Shown in pieces: positions 6,004 through 10,846 of a stretch of 10,846 nucleotides of DNA; position 1 is the stretch's first letter, and each line of letters opens with the position of its first letter. Below the pieces are notes generated by a model. It saw only the letters and a list, made by a program, of their open reading frames with translations. It was not told where the DNA came from and made no database searches. The position numbers and the translations under genes are program-made. The stretch is from Candidatus Woesearchaeota archaeon (lineage in GTDB: Archaea; Nanobdellota; Nanobdellia; SCGC-AAA011-G17; JACPNG01), in NCBI GenBank assembly GCA_018303705.1, contig JAGVXQ010000004.1:1-10846 (forward strand), read 5' to 3'.

Positions 6004-6417
6004 ATGCAAAAAAGAGGGGCATTTGGAAAAGACAACAAGGTTCTTGTGATAGGCCTTCTCATAGTGTTTGTAATAGCATTGCTAGTCCTTAATTTTGGCA
6101 AGTTCACAGGCAGCGTAACAAAGGAAAGCCCAACAACAGTTGTTACTATAACCCCCGATAAGCTTAATGCAGGCGAGTACTTGAACATAAACTTAATTCC
6201 AGGAAAGGACGGGGCATACAGGGAATATCATATATGCTCAGCCTACAACGATGCTTGCATTGCAAGGCCAAGGTTTTTCTGCAACCAGTTCAGGTGTGAA
6301 GAGCCTGTAACAACGAAATACAAAAGCTGGGCAGGTTGGGAGCCAGGCGTTTATTATGTAAAGGTTTTTGATTACGGCGCAAAGAACTATGCAAGGGCAT
6401 ACTTTACCATAGAGTAA
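6004..6417 (+). CDS. Membrane-anchored protein with extracytoplasmic beta-sandwich-like domain
   Basis: A 137-residue protein. A short basic N-terminus (MQKRGAFGKDNK) is followed by one strong transmembrane segment at about 13-30 (VLVIGLLIVFVIALLVLNFG). This gives an N-in, C-out topology. The outer part starts with a Thr/Ser-rich linker, then VTITPDKLNAGEYLNINLIPG and ends GVYYVKVFDYGAKNYARAYF, the strand pattern of an Ig/fibronectin-like fold. Four cysteines (C78, C85, C93, C98) sit in the middle and may form two disulfides or a metal site. Similar single-pass proteins are, as far as I recall, frequent in DPANN archaea, but no function is known to me. It lies alone between truD and ftsY with its own probable promoter. 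Confidence 0.75.
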   Translation: MQKRGAFGKDNKVLVIGLLIVFVIALLVLNFGKFTGSVTKESPTTVVTITPDKLNAGEYLNINLIPGKDGAYREYHICSAYNDACIARPRFFCNQFRCEEPVTTKYKSWAGWEPGVYYVKVFDYGAKNYARAYFTIE

Positions 6418-6430
6418 GTTTTTTAAGCTT
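6418..6430 (+). promoter_or_regulatory. Putative TATA box for ftsY
   Basis: The stretch GTTTTTTAAGCTT follows the upstream stop codon directly and centres about 25 bp before the ftsY ATG at 6449. This predicts a leaderless ftsY transcript and argues against the upstream TTG at 6437. Confidence 0.45.
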
Positions 6431-6448
6431 CTTTGTTTGTTTTACCTT

Positions 6449-7657
6449 ATGTTTGGATTTTTAAAAGACAAGCTGAAAAGTGCAATCTCAAGCTTTTCAA
6501 AGAAGGCAGAGGAATTGCCAGAGATAAAAGAAGAAACTCCTGCTAGTGCTGTTATTGAAGAACAGAAGGAACAAGCTAAGGCGCAAGAAACAAAAGAACC
6601 TGTGGAAATCCCCGAGCATGAAGAAAATTTTTTCATAGGGCAAAAAAAAGAGCCTGTTGAAGCGATGCAAGAAAAAAAGCAAGAAGAAAAGAAGGGCTTT
6701 TTTGGCAGGATAAGAGACAAGTTCAAGAAGCCTGATGAGTCTAAAATAACCATTAAGCAAAGCCGGCCAGAAGAAAAGAAGGGTTTTCTTGACAAAATAA
6801 AGGAAGTCGCTTCCACAACAAAAATATCAGACAAGGAGTTTGACGAGATGTTTTATGATTTTGAGATAGCGCTTTTAGAAAGCAATGTGGCATACTCTGT
6901 CGTTGAAAAAATAAAATCTGACCTGAAAAAAGACATAGCAAACAAGCCTGTAAAAAGAAGCGATATAGATGATATGGTTGAAAAATCCCTAAAGAAAAGC
7001 ATTTTGTCATTGTTTGACGTTGAATCTTTTAGCCTTGTTGAAAAGATAAAAGGCAAGAAGGAGAAGCCATTCACAATGGTCTTTGTCGGCGTCAATGGCG
7101 TTGGAAAGACAAGCACCATAGCAAAAATTGCAAACTACCTGAAAAAGAATAATCTAAGCTGTGTTCTTGCCGCAGGTGATACATGGCGTGCAGCATCAAT
7201 TGAGCAGCTTGAACACCACGCCAATAAGCTAGGCATAAAGATAATAAAGCATAATTATGGTTCGGATCCCACAGCAGTTGCTTATGACGCAGTTTCATAT
7301 GCAAAATCAAATCATATGGATGCAGTCCTAATAGACACAGCAGGAAGGCAGCACAGCAATGTAAACCTTATCTCAGAGATGCAGAAGATAATAAGGGTCA
7401 TAAAGCCAGACTTAAAGATTTTCATCGGCGAGTCAATAACAGGCTCTGATTGCATAGAGCAGGCATCAAGCTTTGATAATGCAATAGGAATCGACGGCAT
7501 AATACTTAGCAAGGCAGACATAGATGACAAGGGCGGAGCAGCGATATCAATAGAATACATAGTGAAAAAGCCCATAATATACATTGGCATGGGCCAGGAT
7601 TATGATGACCTCAAGGAATTTAATAAGGACAATGTTCTTGCAAGCATAGGCTTGTAG
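6449..7657 (+). CDS. ftsY: Signal recognition particle receptor FtsY
   Basis: A 402-residue SRP GTPase that docks SRP-ribosome complexes at the membrane. The G-domain motifs are G1 GVNGVGKT (214-221), the insertion-box motif DTWRAASIEQL (244-254), G3 DTAGR (296-300), G4 SKAD (354-357), and the closing GMGQ (380-383). SKADIDDKGGAA is the FtsY-type version, distinguishing it from SRP54, and no M domain is present. The four-helix N domain covers about 125-205. The first 125 residues are a charged A region with three amphipathic segments: FGFLKDKLKSAIS (2-14), KKGFFGRIRDKFKK (81-94) and KKGFLDKIKEV (110-120). These look like repeated membrane-targeting helices. The ATG at 6449 is preferred over TTG 6437 because it begins MFGFLKDKLK and matches the promoter spacing. 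It converges with lemA. Confidence 0.95.
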   Translation: MFGFLKDKLKSAISSFSKKAEELPEIKEETPASAVIEEQKEQAKAQETKEPVEIPEHEENFFIGQKKEPVEAMQEKKQEEKKGFFGRIRDKFKKPDESKITIKQSRPEEKKGFLDKIKEVASTTKISDKEFDEMFYDFEIALLESNVAYSVVEKIKSDLKKDIANKPVKRSDIDDMVEKSLKKSILSLFDVESFSLVEKIKGKKEKPFTMVFVGVNGVGKTSTIAKIANYLKKNNLSCVLAAGDTWRAASIEQLEHHANKLGIKIIKHNYGSDPTAVAYDAVSYAKSNHMDAVLIDTAGRQHSNVNLISEMQKIIRVIKPDLKIFIGESITGSDCIEQASSFDNAIGIDGIILSKADIDDKGGAAISIEYIVKKPIIYIGMGQDYDDLKEFNKDNVLASIGL

Positions 7658-7666
7658 TTTGCAGTG

Positions 7667-7672
7667 TTTTTT
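7667..7672 (+). terminator. Possible T-tract terminator after ftsY
   Basis: Six T residues begin 10 bp after the ftsY stop. Archaeal RNA polymerase terminates on T-rich non-template runs without needing a hairpin. The tract is short, so the call is tentative. Confidence 0.35.
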
Positions 7673-7680
7673 ATGGGTTC

Positions 7681-7694
7681 AAAAAATAAAAAAA
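7681..7694 (-). terminator. T-tract terminator after lemA
   Basis: Fourteen bases (AAAAAATAAAAAAA on the plus strand) adjoin the lemA stop; on the minus strand this is a long T run typical of archaeal termination. It closes the TPM/zinc-ribbon/lemA operon before the convergent ftsY. Confidence 0.55.
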
Positions 7695-8282
7695 TTAAAA
7701 GGCTACATTAGGCGCATTTTCTGCACCAGAAGCAGCTTCAAAAAAAGTTCTTTGTTCAAATCCAAACAATCCAGCTACTATGTTGCTTGGTATTACCCTT
7801 ACTCTTTTGTTGTATTCAGAAACAGCTTCATTGTACCTTTGCCTTTCAACATTAATCCTATTCTCAGTTCCAGCAAGTTCATCCTGCAATGCCAGGAAAT
7901 TCTGGTCTGATTTAAGCAGTGGATAATTTTCAACCACAAGCAATAGCCTTGAAATAGCACTCTCCAAGCCATTTGCAGCATTAACTTGTTTTTCAGTAGT
8001 CTTTGCATTTGCCCATGCGCTTCTCGCATTCGTTACTTCTGTAAAAACAGTAAGCTCTTGCTTTGCAAATCCCTTTACAGTATTTACAAGGTTAGGTATC
8101 AAGTCAGCCCTTCTCTGGTATACAGACTGCACATTTCCCCATGATTTGTCTACTTCAACCTGTCTTTTTATCAAGCCATTGTAACTTGCTCCAAACCATA
8201 TAATCAAGATAACAAGAATTCCTATTATGCTTATTCCTGCTATCAGCTTTTTGCTTAATTTTTCCCCATATATATTACTCAT
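7695..8282 (-). CDS. lemA: LemA family membrane protein
   Basis: A 195-residue LemA protein of near-normal length. After a short cytoplasmic tail, a transmembrane helix spans about residues 12-31 (KLIAGISIIGILVILIIWFG). The conserved LemA block follows: YNGLIKRQVEVDKSWGNVQ, then YQRRADLIPNLVNTVKGFA at about 55-73, and the helical region with SAISRLLLVVENYPLLKS. The downstream blocks LQDELAGTENRINVERQRYN and the ending VRVIPSNIVAGLFGFEQRTF are also characteristic. The molecular function of LemA is not settled. The ATG at 8282 overlaps the preceding stop in ATGA, with GGAGG 7 nt upstream, so it is translationally coupled to the zinc-ribbon gene. LemA next to a TPM/YgcG protein is a common prokaryotic pairing. 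Confidence 0.95.
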   Translation of the reverse strand: MSNIYGEKLSKKLIAGISIIGILVILIIWFGASYNGLIKRQVEVDKSWGNVQSVYQRRADLIPNLVNTVKGFAKQELTVFTEVTNARSAWANAKTTEKQVNAANGLESAISRLLLVVENYPLLKSDQNFLALQDELAGTENRINVERQRYNEAVSEYNKRVRVIPSNIVAGLFGFEQRTFFEAASGAENAPNVAF

Positions 8283-8440
8283 CTTCTTGCCTCCATGCTG
8301 TACAATTTATCAAGTTCATTCCTGTCAAACCATATTCCACCGCATTTTTTGCATTTGTCTAATGTAACCCCCTTCTTGCTTATCTTTCCCATGTTTATAT
8401 TGCACTTGGGGCATTTAATAATATTTTCAGAATTTGCCAC
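8279..8440 (-). CDS. Small zinc-ribbon protein (zf-TFIIB-like)
   Basis: A 53-residue protein consisting almost only of a zinc ribbon: CPKCNINMGKI (C10, C13) and LDKCKKCGGIWFDRNELDKL (C30, C33). CGGIWFDRNEL is the hallmark of the zf-TFIIB-type ribbon found in small bacterial and archaeal proteins. The start is placed at GTG 8440: GGAGGTG lies 6 nt upstream, and the first cysteine follows nine residues later. This gives a 14-nt overlap with the end of the TPM gene. A longer upstream reading would translate the Gly-rich coding repeat out of frame and is rejected. The TGA overlaps the lemA ATG. Its position suggests a role with the two membrane proteins, but no biochemical role is known to me; it may bind nucleic acid or protein. 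Confidence 0.8.
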   Translation of the reverse strand: MANSENIIKCPKCNINMGKISKKGVTLDKCKKCGGIWFDRNELDKLYSMEARR

Positions 8441-9179
8441 TGAAACCACCTCCTCCAAAGCCTCCGCCGCCAAAACCACCACCAAATCCCCCGCCAGAAC
8501 CGCCATGCCTGCCAAACATGCCAGGTCCAAATATCCATATTGCCTTTTCTACAGATTCAATGTCCCTGTTTATCTCCTTTTTCTTTTTGATTTCTGCATA
8601 AGCCATTATTATGAATAAGGCAACAAGAATCAAAATTATAATCATAGGTATTAAGCTAATTTTTCCTGGTTTGTTTTCATTTACCTCATTTATTTCAGTC
8701 TGGTTTGTTAGGATCTTTCTTATCATTATAGTGCCTTGCAATAAGCCCTCTTCATAGCTGCCTTCCTTGAAATATGGTTCCATTACATTCCTTCCGATTC
8801 TGCCAGCCATTGCATCATTTATGACAGGTTCTAGCCCATAACCAACTTCTATTCTATACTTTTTGTCATCAACAGCAAGCAATATCAGCAAGCCATTGTC
8901 TTTTTTCTTTTCGCCGAGAACATTGTGCGCCAGCTCTATAGAGTAATCTTCAATTGGCTTTCCTTCAAGGCTTTTAACAGTTGCAACAGCCATCTCTACA
9001 GAAGTTTCTTCCTTCAATGCTCTAAGCTCACTGTTTATTTTTTCTTTATATTCCTGGCTAATAACCATTGCTTCATCGTTTACATAACTACCCAATTTTT
9101 CTAAACCTACGGAGAAATTTGCAGCAATAAGCGTTATTAATGCAACCACTATTATTTTCCAACAAATTATTTTTTTCAC
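8427..9179 (-). CDS. TPM-domain (YgcG/Psb32-like) membrane protein with Gly-rich tail
   Basis: A 250-residue membrane protein. A signal peptide spans about 1-24 (MKKIICWKIIVVALITLIAA). The extracytoplasmic TPM domain covers about 28-158 and contains GSYVNDEAMVISQEYKEKIN, DNGLLILLAVDDKKYRIEVG, YGLEP and FKEGSYEEGLLQG. A transmembrane helix follows at about 176-195, then a basic cytoplasmic segment and a tail of GGGF repeats (226-247). This order is typical of the YgcG/TPM family. The start is set at GTG 9179: it gives a clean signal peptide and lies 27 bp from a strong TATA box, implying a leaderless GTG mRNA. An ATG at 9254 would add 25 residues but lies upstream of that TATA box. First gene of the operon with the zinc ribbon and lemA. 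Confidence 0.88.
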   Translation of the reverse strand: MKKIICWKIIVVALITLIAANFSVGLEKLGSYVNDEAMVISQEYKEKINSELRALKEETSVEMAVATVKSLEGKPIEDYSIELAHNVLGEKKKDNGLLILLAVDDKKYRIEVGYGLEPVINDAMAGRIGRNVMEPYFKEGSYEEGLLQGTIMIRKILTNQTEINEVNENKPGKISLIPMIIILILVALFIIMAYAEIKKKKEINRDIESVEKAIWIFGPGMFGRHGGSGGGFGGGFGGGGFGGGGFSGKF

Positions 9180-9200
9180 TATTATGTTTAATATCGTCTT

Positions 9201-9210
9201 TTTATATAAT
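9201..9210 (-). promoter_or_regulatory. TATA box for the TPM/zinc-ribbon/lemA operon
   Basis: On the minus strand ATTATATAAA is centred about 27 bp before GTG 9179 and is the best TATA match in the window. Its position decides the start codon of the TPM gene. Confidence 0.6.
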
Positions 9211-9258
9211 TTTCCTTGCACAATATTAGCTTCAAAATATGCAATGAACCACATACAT

Positions 9259-9267
9259 GCTTATAAG
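9259..9267 (+). promoter_or_regulatory. Putative TATA box for the 9291 gene
   Basis: GCTTATAAG is centred 28 bp before the ATG at 9291, predicting a leaderless mRNA. It is divergent from the TPM operon promoter in a 111-bp intergenic region. Confidence 0.5.
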
Positions 9268-9290
9268 ATTTGCAAATGGTCTTTTAAAAG

Positions 9291-9686
9291 ATGGCTGGAA
9301 AAGGAAATTACAGCTTAGAACAGCATGTAATTAAGTCGTCTCCACTGGAATTGGCGTGGTCTTGTGCATTAGATGGCTCAGTTATAGGTGCAGAGTATCA
9401 TTTATCTAAGCCAAAATTACAAGAAGAGCGCGAAGAAATTGCTCAAGAAGAGCGCGAAGAAATTATAGTTACTGCATACAGGTGTTCTATATTAAACTTA
9501 TTGTATCTCGCCAGAAAATGCAGGCGTGAAGGCCTTTTTTTAAGTGAAAATCAATATCTTGACATGGCGCGTAAGTATGCAAACAAATTAAAGGCGAAAG
9601 ATAGCAAACTGCTGCCATACCCATATGAACATCTAAATTCCAGGGCCATAGCAAGACTTGATTATTATATACCTAGCAAGACTTGA
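9291..9686 (+). CDS. Unrecognised soluble protein with internal tandem repeat
   Basis: A 131-residue protein of unknown family. There is no signal peptide or membrane segment. The N-terminal part (SPLELAWSCALDGSVIGAEY, about 17-36) is followed by an acidic tandem repeat QEEREEIA-QEEREEI at 44-58, likely one continuous helix. The C-terminal half is predicted helical and basic, with SILNLLYLARKCRREG and YLDMARKYANKLKAK, which recalls a helical bundle or TPR-like pair but is not assignable. Two recent DNA duplications shape the gene: a 24-bp period inside the reading frame, and a 25-bp tandem copy over the stop codon that alters the last four residues. It lies just before a HEPN/MNT module, from which it is separated by 116 bp and its own promoter. 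Confidence 0.65.
   Translation: MAGKGNYSLEQHVIKSSPLELAWSCALDGSVIGAEYHLSKPKLQEEREEIAQEEREEIIVTAYRCSILNLLYLARKCRREGLFLSENQYLDMARKYANKLKAKDSKLLPYPYEHLNSRAIARLDYYIPSKT
9420..9464. repeat. In-frame tandem duplication (24-bp period)
   Basis: An identical 21-bp unit occurs at 9420-9440 and 9444-9464, separated by GCT. It encodes the repeated QEEREEI octad-spaced motif. Identity of both copies indicates a recent event. Confidence 0.9.
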
Positions 9687-9698
9687 TTATTATATAAC
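9649..9698. repeat. Tandem 25-bp duplication spanning the stop codon
   Basis: Two adjacent 25-bp copies (9649-9673 and 9674-9698) beginning TAGCAAGACTTGATT match at 24 of 25 positions. The period is not a multiple of three, so the second copy is read in a shifted frame and provides the present TGA. Collapsing the copies gives an ending ITSRI rather than IPSKT. Confidence 0.9.
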
Positions 9699-9763
9699 TT
9701 CAAGAATATGATCACATTTGCCAAATATGATAAGTGGTTAAAGCTAAAGCATACAACAAAAAC

Positions 9764-9772
9764 CTTATAAAT
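9764..9772 (+). promoter_or_regulatory. Putative TATA box for the HEPN/MNT module
   Basis: CTTATAAAT is centred 35 bp before ATG 9803. Transcription would start near 9793-9797, inside the palindrome at 9782-9801, with a leader of only several bases. Confidence 0.5.
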
Positions 9773-9781
9773 GTTATTAAA

Positions 9782-9801
9782 TTAGTAACGATTGTTACTA
9801 A
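9782..9801. promoter_or_regulatory. Palindromic operator candidate of the HEPN/MNT module
   Basis: TTAGTAAC-GATT-GTTACTAA has perfect 8-bp arms, and 18 of its 20 bases are dyad-symmetric. It lies between the TATA box and the start codon and covers the predicted transcription start. A bound repressor there would block RNA polymerase. The downstream gene encodes a winged-helix domain, so autoregulation is the simplest reading. Confidence 0.6.
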
Positions 9802-9802
9802 A

Positions 9803-10402
9803 ATGATGTCATTAATTAAGCCAGGATATTTTAAGATTTTGCAGCTATTCTATACAAATAAGAATGCAAGGCTTCATCTTAGGGAGATTGCTAGGAATGC
9901 CAAGCTTCATGTGCCAAGCACAACCACTTTTCTGAATGATCTAGTAAAAGACAACATTCTTAAGTCAGAAAGGGAGGGTAACCAGAAGAAATACTCTTTA
10001 AGGCTAAACTATAAAGTTTATGCAGTATTTGAGCTATTTGACTTGGAAAGGTTTAATGCATTGCCAAGCATACGAAAGAACGCCATAAAATACTTTGTGA
10101 ATGGTTTAAAAGAGAAGCCTTTGATTGTCTTTGTTTTTGGTTCAACTGCAAAAGAGGTATTCAATAAAAATTCTGACATAGACCTCCTTATCATCAACAA
10201 TGCCAAAATAAACACCAATGAAGCAGAGAAGCATTCAGAGGCGCTAACAGGAATAAAGATGAGCATTTTCCAGGTAAATCTTAATGATTTTTTAAAGGAA
10301 ATAAAGCTCAAAGAAGATCCAGTAATACAGTCAGCAATAGCTTCTGGTTATCCTGTGCTTAATAACATCTACTATTACGAGATGCTTTATAGTGGATATT
10401 AA
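9803..10402 (+). CDS. Winged-helix/MNT nucleotidyltransferase fusion (putative antitoxin of HEPN/MNT pair)
   Basis: A 199-residue fusion. Residues about 9-67 form an ArsR/MarR-like winged helix (YFKILQLFYTNKNARLHLRE, then ARNAKLHVPSTTTFLNDLVK as recognition region). Residues about 108-190 are a minimal nucleotidyltransferase of the DNA polymerase beta superfamily: VFGSTAKEVFNKNSDIDLLI gives the GS motif (113-114) and the DxD pair D125/D127. The strand expected to hold the third carboxylate (IKMSIFQVN) has no Asp or Glu, so activity is doubtful. MNT partners of HEPN toxins act as antitoxins, in studied cases by AMPylating the toxin. The start is ATG 9803 (or 9806); an in-frame GTG at 9734 lies upstream of the TATA box and would place the palindrome inside the gene. 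The 3' end overlaps the HEPN gene by 11 nt. Confidence 0.85.
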   Translation: MMSLIKPGYFKILQLFYTNKNARLHLREIARNAKLHVPSTTTFLNDLVKDNILKSEREGNQKKYSLRLNYKVYAVFELFDLERFNALPSIRKNAIKYFVNGLKEKPLIVFVFGSTAKEVFNKNSDIDLLIINNAKINTNEAEKHSEALTGIKMSIFQVNLNDFLKEIKLKEDPVIQSAIASGYPVLNNIYYYEMLYSGY

Positions 10403-10846
10403 GCATCTGAACAAATTATTAACCGATACCACAATTGTTTCTGAGAAAATCAAGCAATATATTGAAGATAAATCTCTCAGGAAATTGCCTGTTGATAAAG
10501 AGGAGGTCAGGGGCCATATTATGAAATCAGATCATAACCTTAAGTTTGTAAATGACAATACAAAGCTCGGATATTTTGACTGGTGCCTTACAGGATGCTA
10601 CTATGCAGTCTATCACGCATCTCTGGCTTTAATTATTGCAAAAGGGTACTATTCCAAAAACCACGATGCAACACTTTGTATTTTAATCAAAGAATATTAC
10701 AAAAAAGGTGTAAGCGCTGAAGAAATAGAACTCTTAAATAGATTCTTTCTGGATTATCAGGAAATAGTGTTCTATGTACAGTCAAAAGAGAAGAGGGAAG
10801 ATGCATCTTATTCCACTAAGATTAAGTTTGACAAGCAGCTTGTCAA
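10392..10846 (+). CDS. HEPN domain protein, putative toxin partner (3' end beyond window)
   Basis: At least 151 residues are visible, running off the end. The core HEPN helix is GYFDWCLTGCYYAVYHASLALIIAKG (the first 20 read GYFDWCLTGCYYAVYHASLA) at about 60-85, followed by SKNHDATL at 88-95 and the late helix SKEKREDASYSTKIK at 131-145. This matches the archaeal HEPN branch with a conserved REDASYS motif. The R-x4-6-H RNase signature of canonical HEPN toxins is not evident, as no His follows R135. The start is placed at GTG 10392, overlapping the MNT gene by 11 nt, because the frame reads MDIKHLNKLL and no upstream alternative keeps the frame; a weak GAG lies about 10 nt before it. The arrangement argues for co-expression with the MNT protein as a toxin-antitoxin-type pair. 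Toxicity is inferred only. Confidence 0.8.
   Translation, partial: MDIKHLNKLLTDTTIVSEKIKQYIEDKSLRKLPVDKEEVRGHIMKSDHNLKFVNDNTKLGYFDWCLTGCYYAVYHASLALIIAKGYYSKNHDATLCILIKEYYKKGVSAEEIELLNRFFLDYQEIVFYVQSKEKREDASYSTKIKFDKQLV

Noticed and set aside
6437-6448. TTG start four codons upstream for ftsY
   Set aside because: The ATG at 6449 begins the amphipathic MFGFLKDKLK segment and fits the upstream TATA spacing.
7659-7910. Plus-strand frame after ftsY
   Set aside because: It is antisense to the lemA 3' end and crosses the terminator region; the composition is that of a shadow frame.
8440-8505. Low-complexity GC-rich repeats as a mobile or CRISPR-like repeat
   Set aside because: They are codons for GGGF repeats of the TPM protein tail, a normal feature of that family.
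8441-8530. Longer N-terminus for the zinc-ribbon gene
   Set aside because: It would be an out-of-frame translation of the TPM Gly-rich tail. The GTG at 8440 has a Shine-Dalgarno and begins just before the ribbon.
9180-9254. ATG at 9254 as start of the TPM gene
   Set aside because: It lies upstream of the strong TATA box, and the added 25 residues spoil the signal peptide.
9734-9802. GTG at 9734 as start of the winged-helix/MNT gene
   Set aside because: It precedes the TATA box and would put the palindromic operator inside coding sequence; the domain starts right after ATG 9803.
1-10846. CRISPR array, tRNA or rRNA genes
   Set aside because: No regularly spaced repeats, cloverleaf-like sequence or conserved rRNA segments were seen by eye; a covariance-model scan would be decisive.

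Overview
The window is archaeal and AT-rich. The evidence is the gene content: Nop10, aIF2-alpha, ribosomal proteins eS27 and eL44, a Gins51-type GINS subunit, archaeal-type cofactor-independent phosphoglycerate mutase, archaeal-type FtsY, and a PAC2 proteasome chaperone. TATA-like boxes about 25-31 bp before many start codons imply leaderless or nearly leaderless transcripts. Compact proteins and the overall flavour suggest a DPANN lineage (Woesearchaeota/Pacearchaeota-like), but that placement is an inference.

Positions 1-4267 (all minus strand) hold a housekeeping cluster read in the order apgM, gins, [mobile-element remnant], rpl44e, rps27e, aIF2-alpha, nop10, PAC2. It joins replication (GINS) to translation and ribosome/RNA modification genes, a linkage known across archaea. 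The 415 bp between gins and rpl44e hold a degraded IS200/IS605-family element. A TnpB C-terminal fragment lies on the plus strand between two hairpins that share CTCAGC/GCTGAG arms. The loop of the left hairpin carries a TATA-like box placed correctly to drive rpl44e.

Positions 4305-4907 hold an unrecognised, probably exported protein. It is divergent from truD (4960-5976), with only 52 bp between them. truD is followed by a small membrane-anchored protein with an extracytoplasmic Cys-containing beta domain, then ftsY, the signal recognition particle receptor. ftsY converges on the lemA operon.

Positions 7695-9179 (minus) hold a three-gene operon: a TPM-domain (YgcG-like) membrane protein with a Gly-rich tail, a 53-residue zinc-ribbon protein, and LemA. 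The genes are tightly coupled: a 14-nt overlap, then an ATGA overlap, with Shine-Dalgarno sequences for the internal genes.

Positions 9291-10846 (plus) look accessory. An unrecognised 131-residue protein carries two fresh tandem duplications. It is followed by a winged-helix/MNT nucleotidyltransferase gene overlapping a HEPN gene that runs off the window. This is a HEPN/MNT toxin-antitoxin-type module, with an 8-bp-arm palindrome between its TATA box and start codon that looks like an autoregulatory operator. No tRNA, rRNA or CRISPR array was seen.
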